This document shows positions 42,943 through 52,714 of a stretch of DNA of 64,000 bases, piece after piece. Every line of letters starts with the position of its first letter. Position 1 is the first letter of the stretch. Source of the DNA: Heliocidaris erythrogramma (taxonomy: Eukaryota > Echinodermata > Echinoidea > Camarodonta > Echinometridae). The stretch covers positions 28,781,410 through 28,845,409 of the forward strand of contig CM046873.1 of the NCBI GenBank assembly GCA_025617745.1, written 5' to 3'. The notes under the pieces are model-generated. The model was not told where the DNA came from. It did no database searches and worked only from the letters and a program-made list of their open reading frames with translations. A program made the translations under genes and the position numbers.

Positions 42943-45900
42943 AGCTAGCCATTTGCTTGTTGTCCAGAGTAACTGATTGAATACCAGACTCAAACAAAAT
43001 ACAATATGAGACATGCATTAAGGGAATTAAGTTTAATTCCAGTCTTCAAAATTCATTTATATATATTTTAACAGTTACAATGTATTTACAGAATGTATCA
43101 TAGAATGTAGTATTCTTCACAAAATGATAATGAACATAGTTTTGGTTTTTAATGTTTACATAATATTTGCCACTAAAGAATTATATCTTGTTACATACTA
43201 TTGCATTTAAACTATTAATGTAGTACTAGAGCATTTAGTGTTGGTTTAAAACAAATATGACATGTCAGAAAAGATATTGAATATTACAGTTTTAGTCCAT
43301 AAGACATAAAACTCGAAATGATGGAGAACCAAGTACATCTGAACACAGGAAACATCTGATCTTCACCCATAACACTGCAAGGTTGCAGACAGCTTTCTGC
43401 CAACTGAAGCACTCGACCCCAGGCCGAATTGGAGAACAGCTTACGCTGACTCTACCCTTCTCTTCTCGAGTCTAGTATCTGACTCCTGAGTCAGAGTTAA
43501 CACCATCTACGAACATGAAATTACACAAGGATAATAACTATCTATCCATAATATGTAATATAATGTATGTAGAGTCCCTGGAATTTATTTGTATAGACGG
43601 TAGAGGGCCTCCTTAATTTTGGAGCGGGCACCTCTGTGCTTTTACTCATACAGGTGAGTTGATCAAACTTGAACAACTTTTATTATACTGGATAATAATA
43701 ATGTTATGCAAAATATTTGTTATGTACATATGTGCATTGTGACAGAGCGATTTTAGTGATCATTTTGATGTATCATGAGGGTTGATATGATTATTTTCGA
43801 AAGCGAGGATTTAATATTAAAATGTGTGATGATTAGCGTTATAATTTGTTCTATGCATTTACGCTGTAATACATGGTCATGTACGTAGAGTTTAATGCGG
43901 TACCAAGTGCATGCGCGTTAATGTTGTACCTGGTCTCAAGGCCAGGGCTACGCTCTAATTCAGGTGATGTGTATAGGTCTTGGTTCAGGAGTAAGGTCAG
44001 TGAAAGATATAGGGAGCATAGTAACGAAGTGCTCATGATAGAAATTGAGTGTTTAAAAGCATTGCCTGTTGTTTATATTTTTGTTGCTAAGGGGATATTA
44101 ATTATGACACATCAAACAGTGATGAACAAACTTTGTCTGAATATTTAGCCATTAGAGGGTTTTCTAGCGCCCTCTATCATCTTAAACCTTATTTTTCATT
44201 TTACAGATTGCTATGAAAAGAATATTGTTACATGTTAAATGTATAGGAATTGTAGGAGAAAGAGCAGTGTTTAGGGTTAGACCAGGAGATTATTGGAGTT
44301 TGTTTGAAAATTAGAAATGTATGGAAGATAAACATTTTGATTGGTGAGTTTGTGGATGTTAGATTTGATGCAGATATGAATATATTTAGTTTCCAGGATT
44401 TATCAATGTCTCTGGGATTGGGATATTCTGATATTTAAAAGCAAGAATATTTTGTCTTTGTTCCATTGTTATAATATTGTTAGTTTCATTATTCACTATA
44501 AAATATGTGCTTTCTTTGAAAAGGGGGAACCAGGATAGCCCTATTTAGGTTTGTGTTGTTGTGATATTTACATGGTCTTAATATTACAATGTCCAAGTCA
44601 AGGGTATATTTTATTGAACAAGAATTGAGGATAAGATCATTAACAAGGCTATATCATTTATTAAATTGTGGTATAGAGGCCACATAATATGTTGGTTAAA
44701 AACGTAAGAAGAGTTTTATATTGACTGTTGAATTTGGGTCAGTTATTTACCTGTGTTCAGCTACTATGGCGATTGGTTTTTAAAGGGTAAAATCACTTGT
44801 TTCACATTTGATAAAAATGACATGTTTTGGGAATGCATGATCTCCATGATAATCAGCATTATTATGTGATATATAATGTGTCAGTTACTGATTACAACTA
44901 ATAAAGACCTCTGTGCTTTTACTCATACAGATACTGAGACCTGTTCCCCACTCGGCTTTCTGTTTACCTCTACATGTAGAATATAACAAAGTTGAGTTTG
45001 CGTAAAAACCATATTTCCACATTTTAGCTTCATTAATGATTACAAATATGTGAAGATAAATTTAACTCCATCTGTAACATTTCACACAGAAATATACTTC
45101 AAGACACACTTTTAAGTCTTATTCATAAGTCTTGTTTGTAATCAACATTTAAGATAAAATTGTGCAATATCTAAACTTCAATGAAATAAGCTTTACTGCT
45201 TCAAGACAATTTAGCACTTGTAACATTTCACTTTTCTTCTGTGATAATAAAAATATTTTGCCTAAATTGTCTTTAAAATTACTGCATAGGAAAATAAATT
45301 AAACTTACAGTTCAACTGATGACATGAAGCTTGGAAGCACGAACACAGCTCCTTGTCCAGTACAGACAAATGCTGGTGACAGCTGGAAACGCTGGAAACG
45401 CACAAAATTGCCACGCCCAGTTTAAAACTAGCAGCTCAAACATGCTGCCATTCGCCTAGCTGCACCTAGCAAACTCCTAGCAGGCAAACTGCTGCTGCTG
45501 CTGCTGCAAGACACCACAAATAGGTCTTGTCTTCCCAAAATCAAAGCTTCAAGTGACCAAACTAGCCACCCCTAATGTTACACCCTACCAAAGAATACGT
45601 TATTATTATCTCCTAGCAACAACCCATGAAAGGAACCTACATGCCAATCTTACATTAAACATGTGCTGAAATAAAAAGAACCTGAATAAAATTATCCTAA
45701 AAGCACTGGCCTGTGTCAGGCCATTCAATAAGCTGCCTGCTACATATATGTATTAGGAACAAAAGACATTGCCAGCTGCTACATCTAGGGCAGTCAGTCA
45801 AACTGGCTGAATTAACTGCTTAGCAACTAAGAACGATAGACATGACTTGTAACACACTTGATTGTCGGTATAGATTCTAAATGTTTAAATGCTAAAGATA

Positions 45901-46270
45901 TAAATATAGTCATTATATACGCACAATATGCAATATATAAAAATGTATATGTTGAACTACTTTCAGGGGAAAACTTATACTAGTTTCACAATATGGCATG
46001 CTTTTAAAAACGAATAACATTTTGATAACATTTCAGATGATATATCAAATGCTATTCAACAATTTATTCCGTGATTATAACCGATTGTTATTTTTCTTTC
46101 TTCCTTTGGAGATTTTTCGTTAAGAAGTGAATGTATATTTATATGTATTTTAATAATGTATTGTTGATTGCATCGAATAAATGACCTCTGAAGAGGTAAA
46201 AAAAAAAATCTTGATACTTTGGAGGCATAGGCTACCGACAAATTCCCTAAAAAACGAAAACTATATCAAA
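42943..46270. other. Intergenic DNA with a distant 23 bp direct repeat
   Basis: Mostly unique-looking AT-rich sequence. A 23-base perfect direct repeat (CTCTGTGCTTTTACTCATAC core) lies at 43631-43653 and 44908-44930. An AATAAA precedes the second copy. No coding exon recognised. Confidence 0.5.
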
Positions 46271-46284
46271 ATACTTAAATACAC

Positions 46285-47065
46285 TAGACACACTGGTCCA
46301 GATGTCTGAGACTCTCTCCCTGCTGATATTCGTAATCTGAAGCCAACATATATTCTTTGAAGAAAGCTGATGTGTACGTATTGATTGCTCGTGTCTCAAT
46401 TTTTTTTTTATTATTCAGCCAATATCGTCCACGACCTGGCGTCTCTAACTTTTGAACCTGCCTCTTATTGTATCAACAGGTGCAATTATAATTTTAGTTA
46501 GAAACCAATACTCTTTCCGCCTTTCCCTAACTTTCTCTGCGAGAAACCATTTTCGTTTTATTTCGCAGTTTTCCTTACGCTGTATGACCTCGCTAGTCAT
46601 AAGGACCGCTATTCATAAGGACCACTTATTCATAAGGACCGCTATCCATAACGCGTGACTAAAGCGCCATGAGCGCCCAATTGAGGCGGATACCGGCGCT
46701 ATAGAAGAAGCCATCATCATCATCAAATGAATAGCGGTTTTGTATGAATAGCGGTCCTTCTAAATAGCGAGCAAACCATAGACAAATTACCTCGCTATTC
46801 ATAAGGACCACTATTCATAACTATTCATAAAGACCGCTATTCATAACGCGTTTTAAATGAATAGCGGTTTTCTATGAATTGCGGTCCATATGAATAGCGA
46901 GCGGACCCGAGCCCTCCTGTATTTAACTGATGTGTGTAAATACATACCCTACATTTCTATGTGTATACTGTGTTGAAAAATTAATCAGATCACAAATGTA
47001 TGTTAATGGAGATGCTGATATATAAACCAATAAATAATATCAAATCAAATCAAATATGTGTTCCC
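46285..47065 (+). pseudogene. Degraded CR1/L2-type retrotransposon 3' end with AAATC tail
   Basis: Near 46290-46370 a frame reads TRHTGPDV, stop, DSLPADIRNLKPTYS, matching the C-terminal block of CR1/L2-like reverse transcriptases. The segment ends in an AAATC tail at 47038-47056, like the element at 27.4-28.8 kb. The region in between is invaded by 'GACCGCTATTCATAA' repeats. Confidence 0.65.
46588..46905. repeat. Inverted array of 'CGCTATTCATAAGGACCG' units
   Basis: Repeated GGACCGCTATTCATAA units in the left part and their inverse (TATGAATAGCGGTCC) in the right part, so the region can fold back on itself. Probably a fold-back MITE inside the retrotransposon remnant. Confidence 0.75.
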
Positions 47066-47124
47066 TCCTATTGTTGAAGTACTCTCAATATTCCACCTTT
47101 TTTCTCTCTCTCCACCTCCCTAGT

Positions 47125-47225
47125 CCTTTAGCAATTATTGCCTCTATATGAATTACCATCTATGACATCACGTATTCACGAAAGATTCACAGCACACCTC
47201 ACATCCGGATCCGGACAGTGCTTTG
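47125..47225 (+). repeat. Dispersed repeat U, partial copy
   Basis: ATGACATCACGTATTCACG and CACACCTCACATCCGGATC resemble parts of the repeats at 49.3/49.8 and 52.2 kb (CACCTCACATCCAGATCAGG). Class unknown. Confidence 0.5.
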
Positions 47226-47359
47226 TTGTGAAGGTTCATGCGTATGTATAGTACAGTGTGCTCGTAATGGATAAATAATATGCTCTCTTGTAGCCTAGTC
47301 TGTTTTTGTCCTGAGGGCAGGGGAGACACAGAAAAACACCTCTGTAAGCCCACTTCCAA

Positions 47360-48454
47360 ACGTGGCGAAGAAGGTTTGCTGTCTTCCTGTTGGGGCCACC
47401 AACAGCATCATCTTTGCCGACAGGACCTCAGGTGGCCTTGGTCTTCAACACCCGAAATCGGAAGCTGACATTCAGACAATTATCCAAGCTGTCAGAATGC
47501 TGAGTTGTCCAGAACAATCAGTGAAGAAGACAGCTCAAACTCAGCTGCGCTCCGTAGTTCACCGAACAATCAAGGAGGTTCCGTCCCCAGAAGTAATCGA
47601 CCGATATATGAGCGGTTCGATGGTCCAGAACAAGAACGGCTGCATGGCGTCTCACGATCTCGTTCTGGCTCCACCTCTGATGTCCAAGTCCTGAATCAAC
47701 TCGGACGGGCTTCAAACCCACGTGGAGTCCGCGGGTTTTTGAGAGAGACGGTGCGGAGGAGTTTCCCCAGCAACCTTACGGCTCTACCCTACCAAGGCAA
47801 GGTCACAGTCTCTCTTCAAAAGGACGGCTTTGGGAATGGTTCAAGATGGCTCACCAGATTTTGCGACTGGAGGTTCATCCACAGAGCTCGCTTGAACTGC
47901 CTTCCAACTAACGCCACGACAAAGGGGTGGAAACCAACACGGTCACAGCATGCAAGATATGCGGCCATGATCTGGAAACCCTGCACCACATCATCAATAA
48001 CTGCAGGCCCAACATGGTCCCAATCCGACGACGACATAACCGACATAACCAGGATCTGGTGAAGAAGTCTATCCGGCATGGTGAGATCTACATCGACCAG
48101 CATGCTCCTGAAGACCCAAACCCTCGAGAACGGCCCGACATCACAGTCATCGAAGGCAACAAGATTGCCATAGTTGATGTCGCTGTCCCATTCGACAACG
48201 GTCCTGAGGCGTGTGCTTCGGCTGTGAGATCGAAGGAAGAAACACACTCCGCCGTATGTCAAACTCTCTCCGATGCTGGCAAGGATGTTGAGGTATATTG
48301 GTTCGTCATCGGCTCACTGGGAATATGGCATCAGGGAAATGAAGAGGTTCTGAAGGGTCACCCGACGTTATCGATCTTTGATGCGCAGACTCTGCTGCGT
48401 GGATGCCATCCGAGGTTCGAGAGACATCTGCATAGCACATATTTAGATTTTTGA
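47360..48454 (+). pseudogene. R2/NeSL-type non-LTR retrotransposon C-terminus (thumb, CCHC, restriction-like endonuclease)
   Basis: Three successive frames carry one protein's parts. 47362-47640: SGGLGLQHPKSEADIQT, a thumb-region motif. 47640-47930: DWRFIHRARLNCLPTNA, the conserved block before the zinc knuckle in R2-like proteins. From 47927: CKICGHDLETLHHIINNC (C-x2-C-x8-H-x4-C), then RPDITV...IAIVDVAVPF, the PD-(D/E)xK-type endonuclease core, ending at a stop at 48454. The order zinc knuckle then restriction-like endonuclease is diagnostic of R2/R4/NeSL-like elements. At least two frameshifts make it non-functional, and the reverse-transcriptase part is missing. The C-terminal frame is open for 175 codons, so the damage is not very old. 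Confidence 0.88.
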
Positions 48455-49052
48455 TATACTTTATTCTCATTCACGGATAAACTATATAATGATTAAGTCA
48501 ATATATACATTATATACATGTATGTATGTTATCTTCTATGTTGATAACTATGATTTGTGATTAATCCCCTGTTATGAATAAATCATTAGTTATAAAACAT
48601 TTACCCACGATGGAGAAAACATTCTCATACAATATCATCTCAGTGTACCAGTAATATACTCCTAAACATTGATAACCTCCATCTCTTTAATTATTGTTAA
48701 CATGAATTACGATTTTAAAAACTTTTGTTTATAAATTTTTATAAAACTTTTCTATATTAGAATAATAGTAAACTTGTTTTACGTAATAACAGCCATTTCA
48801 TCAAAAGAGCGCAGCTGTTTTCGATGTTCATTTCCCGTGTTAAACGGGATTGGACGGAGCGTATGGAGCAGATGTGCGCAAGTTTTCCGTGTTGGCGTTC
48901 CAGCCAACGCGACGCGACGCGAGGCTACCCACCCTTTCGGAACGAGCCGTCATGTATCATGCTTGTCATGGGTAGCGTTCACAATCCTCCTTATCACCAT
49001 GAGTTTCCTAGCATTATCGGCCGATGAAGCGGGGACAGATTGGGGCTGCATC
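48455..49052. other. Downstream of the R2-type fragment
   Basis: Possibly the element's 3' UTR, then unique DNA. No poly-A or short-repeat tail was identified to mark its end. Confidence 0.4.
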
Positions 49053-49350
49053 CCCTAACACCGATACTTTTTTTAATGACCAATAGTTGTGTAACTAGGT
49101 GATCTCTGTGATCTTATTTTGTATATCTGGGCTTTAAAAAAAAATACCCTAAAGAGTCTTTTTTTTCCTCGCTCGCAAAATTTACAGAGTAGAAAATAAA
49201 TATTTGTGCAAAAGACATCGGCCCCTCTGGATAAATTACCTCAGTAGACCTATACCTTAAATTGTATTGATTCATTGCTCTTCCTAGTTAATTATTATAC
49301 AAACTTCCTCGCATCTGTGACGTCACACATGCACATAAGGGCGCACACCT
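49053..49350 (+). repeat. Dispersed repeat U, copy
   Basis: Shares AGAGTCTTTTTTTTCCTCGC, TCATTGCTCTTCCTAGTT, TATACAAACTTCCTCG and ATCTGTGACGTCACACAT with 51.95-52.21 kb. No ends or coding capacity identified. Confidence 0.65.
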
Positions 49351-49849
49351 GTAATTATTTCCCCATAGGGCCTAGGGTCATGTGTTTAAAATGAGAAATT
49401 TAAAAAATCATTCAAACTTGTGTCTTGACTAGTTCAAACAATTTCCTTGACCTCCTGACAATATGAAGGGATCTTCTTTAGCATGTTCTCTCTCTACAGT
49501 GGCTGCAACTTAGACCACTCACAAAACTGGTCTGAGTCTCAGTGGTTATGAGGTTGCTTGGGCTACTAATAAACTCCACATAAAATCCCACTGGCACTGG
49601 GGCCAACTCCTGCTCTCTCATCATGGGACTGATCTGAACCAGTAATTATCCATCTTTATACACATAGAGAAAAAAAGTGATGAAATCTGTATAATTGATT
49701 TTATATGATATTTTTTTTCGACAATTACATCATCTTTGGTACGGGTCGACTGGGGATTACCCTAAATGAAAGGCATGCGTCCATAACTGTCACCGCACAC
49801 CTCACATCCAGATCAGGATACTGGCGTCGTTGCGCAATCATGTATAAGT

Positions 49850-50520
49850 GAGCTTTCGAATGTGTCGAGTTGAACGCCGTCCTAGATCCTCCCAGCTACA
49901 ATGGACTTCTTTGTGTTAGCTGCATACCGCGCTTTGTGCAAGAACGGCTCACCCGTCCACTGGCTTCTCCCTCGTCCACTAGTCAGATCTAGAACGCGTC
50001 AAACATCGTTTTGCCGTCTTCTCTAAAACGTGAACCTCCTTCACCCTTTGTTAGCCTCATGCTTCATCTACTTTGTACGCAGTCAACACAAAGCAGTCCA
50101 TTAGGGACTTTTAGAAGCAGTGGACTAGTACTTCGTCCCAGTCGACTAATTCGCGCATGTCAACGTCGTCGACTGCCCATGTTGACTACAGTTCTGATCA
50201 TTTTAGATTTCACTTGACGTGTACGTACCGTCGACGTCAACCGGAAGTACACACTCAACGGATGAGCATAATAGTTGAGCTGTTCTGATGACGTCATATA
50301 CGTGAACCTCGTCGAAGATTTCGGAGCACCGCAAAAACGAAGTGAACACGTTCTCGATTTTGCAAGTCAGGGAGGAGGACAGGGAGAGGGCGAGTGGCGC
50401 ATGCGCAGTGGCGTAGAATAATGTCCTTGCGTACCAGTCGACTAAGTGGACGTGCAATTCTAAAAGTCCCTATTGTCGCTGGGAGGATCTAGGACGGCGC
50501 TCTACATGTAGTCGACACAT
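49850..50520. mobile_element. Fold-back element (hairpin) carrying a nested MITE in its right arm
   Basis: Left arm 49853-49925 (GCCGTCCTAGATCCTCCCAG, TGGACTTCTTTGTGTTAGCT) is matched by the inverse at 50078-50102 and 50475-50520 (CTGGGAGGATCTAGGACGGC; CAACACAAAGCAGTCCA). The right arm is interrupted exactly by the 369 bp MITE at 50103-50471. No clear target duplication for the outer element. Confidence 0.8.
50100..50474. mobile_element. MITE 'AGGGACTTTTAGAA', copy 2 (369 bp, uninterrupted)
   Basis: Element 50103-50471 with ATT on both sides (3 bp duplication). Same ends as the 19.77 kb copy. It retains the empty site (CATAATAGTTGAG) of the CACTA-type insert. Confidence 0.9.
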
Positions 50521-50673
50521 CCGAAAATACACATGCGAAATTAAGCGAAACTTTAAAATACCTTAACTTTCTTAGTTTACATCCTATTTTGATGAAATTT
50601 TCAGTGTTATGCTTGTTGGATTTTTCTCTATTTATTCAAATCAACTTTTTGTTAGGGTGGACTTGGCCTTTAA
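50521..50673. mobile_element. TTAA MITE 'AGGCCAAGTCCACCC', 3' fragment
   Basis: Matches the right arm of the 58.70-59.31 kb element (GCGAAATTAAGCGAAACTTT, then GGTGGACTTGGCCT) and ends at TTAA 50670-50673. The left arm is absent. Confidence 0.82.
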
Positions 50674-51239
50674 TTATGCCGTAGTGTGCGAGTTAATGCA
50701 TATGCATGATTGCTCTGTTGTATTCGCTGCCTGGGTGTGTCGTTTTAAAAACTTTGTATGAAATTGACAAAAATAACATTATACAGGTGACATACATGGA
50801 AGAAACACACTCCTAAGGTTAGATGAAGTTTTTCCCTCTCTAGTGGAGTGTCGCATTTATTTTTCTTTAGCTTCTACCGTTTTAAAGATTACGTACAAAA
50901 TTGACCTTGAAATGACTCCGTATCAAGATACCGATAACTAATTTGTCTGATTGATTAGATTTCCTTTTATTTTCTCAAAAACCATCTTGCAGATGTCGCT
51001 TCTCGGCCGGACTTCCTTCAACTGCCACTCCTCCACATGTCCACTCCCCTGCTACACACACATCATCCGCCCTATCAATCTGGAACACGACAGGTTGTTA
51101 TATGTCGCCAAGAAGAAAAAGATCCTACTGAGTAATAAGTTTTGAAAAAAAGTGACATTTTAGTCATGTTGTGTGTTGGAGCGAATGGGGCAGTTGTCCA
51201 CATCTACATCACTGAGTGACGCTGCTATTCGGCCAATTT

Positions 51240-51423
51240 GAACTTCCCATAATTATGTTTTGTGATTACAACTTTTAAATATTCATAACTTTCTTATTGC
51301 TTGTCCGATTTCGTTCAAACTTTTCACCAATTTGCTTCTCTGATTTTACCTCTTTCTTTCAATGAAAGCAACTTGCCATTAAGGTGAAATCGGGCACGTC
51401 TATAAGGCGTGCCCGATTTCACC
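51240..51423. mobile_element. MITE-like fragment with perfect 16 bp hairpin
   Basis: ATTCATAACTTTCTTATTGC and GTCCGATTTCGTTCAAAC resemble the arms of the 58.3-58.7 and 37.0-37.4 kb elements. It adjoins a perfect hairpin with arms 51383-51398 (GGTGAAATCGGGCACG) and 51408-51423. Confidence 0.5.
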
Positions 51424-51859
51424 GCCTGCCGAACGTTGAACATTGGGGTTCTCCCCAACAATTCCAAGACCTGTGCCCATGATTAAAATTGGTGGTTCGC
51501 ACCACTCGACAATCCGTTGCTTCATGCCCATATCCCCCTTCCCGGTAAGGAAATCCTCTGTCCACTCTCAATGTTCTTTCTTCCGTTTTGGGCAATTCCC
51601 TGTCCCATGCAAAACATTTCATCCTTAACTTATTTAATTGAAGAAAAGAAAGAAAGAAAAGAAAACAAAAACAACTGAAACAAAATGAAGGGGGGAAGAG
51701 ATACTGGCTGCAACAAACTTAATAATAATTTTTAAAAAGGTGTAGTCACTGTGCAGTGATTTCAGGAAAGAGATATTAGACAGTATTATTTTAAAGGGAT
51801 TTGTCAATGTTGGGGAAATTATATACACTCTCTCTTCTCCCCTACAAAGGGAACGGGGA

Positions 51860-51883
51860 GGGGGGGGGGGGGGGGGGGGGGGG
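51860..51883 (+). repeat. 24-base poly-G tract
   Basis: Uninterrupted G homopolymer within a broader G-rich patch (51851-51883). Confidence 0.95.
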
Positions 51884-51949
51884 ACACGGCCCCCTTCAAC
51901 GACACATAAGTTGGTATACATACACACCTCCTACAAAGTGCCCCCTTTT

Positions 51950-52250
51950 ATAGGCGATGATCTCTGTGTATTTGGTATATTTTGGTTTAGAAAAGTACTA
52001 TTTACCATTAAGAGTCTTTTTTTCCTCGCTCGCGGAATTTACAGAATAGAAAATTGATAATTGTGCAAGGGATATCAGCCCCCTCTGGAGAAATTGCTCC
52101 CGTAGACATGTACCATAAACCGTATTGATTTATTGCTCTTCCTAGTTCTTGAGCATAATCATTATACAAACTTCCTCGACATGAATTATCATCTGTGACG
52201 TCACACATTCACATCACGGTCATTGCACGCCTCACATCCAGATCAGGACA
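51950..52250 (+). repeat. Dispersed repeat U, copy
   Basis: Collinear with 49.05-49.35 kb and, at its end (CACGCCTCACATCCAGATCA), with 49.80 kb. It shares the AGAGTCTTTTTTTCCTCGCT and CATCTGTGACGTCACACATT words. Confidence 0.65.
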
Positions 52251-52630
52251 CTGGGATCGGCCCACCCTCGGAGGGTAAACATTAAACAAAAGAAAGAACA
52301 CTACCTCCTCCCCTTCTAGAGAAAGGGGGGGGGGAACTGGTCCACCCCCTCCCCCTTTGAAACCCAAGTGGCCTATATTTTGTCCACATCTCCAAAAAGG
52401 TGCCCCTTTCTTCAGGTGCCGACTTATTTTGGGGGTTTCTTTTTCCTTGTGCCCCCATGCCCCGGCAAATCCCAGTGTAATAGAAAGATTCACGCATAAA
52501 AGTGCCTTCTGATTTTTTATTGCCTCCCCTTCCTTCTCCTGCAACAATAATTCAGACCAAAGAAGGCACCTGAAATAATAAGAAAAATTGTAAGAATGTT
52601 TGAATAAAAAAGCACCTAAAATTGTGATAA

Positions 52631-52635
<5 letters not shown>

Positions 52636-52665
<30 letters not shown>

Positions 52666-52683
52666 AGAGATTTTTGACTTTTG

Positions 52684-52710
<27 letters not shown>
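52636..52710 (+). repeat. CT microsatellite and 27-base poly-C tract
   Basis: (CT)n at 52636-52664 and an uninterrupted C homopolymer at 52684-52710. Confidence 0.95.

Positions 52711-52714
<4 letters not shown>

Noticed and set aside
48774-49058. 94-codon plus-strand frame
   Set aside because: No family resemblance, no splice support, and it overlaps the start of a dispersed repeat.
52209-52547. 112-codon minus-strand frame with Gly-rich stretch
   Set aside because: It spans repeat U and G/C-rich low-complexity sequence; composition explains the frame.
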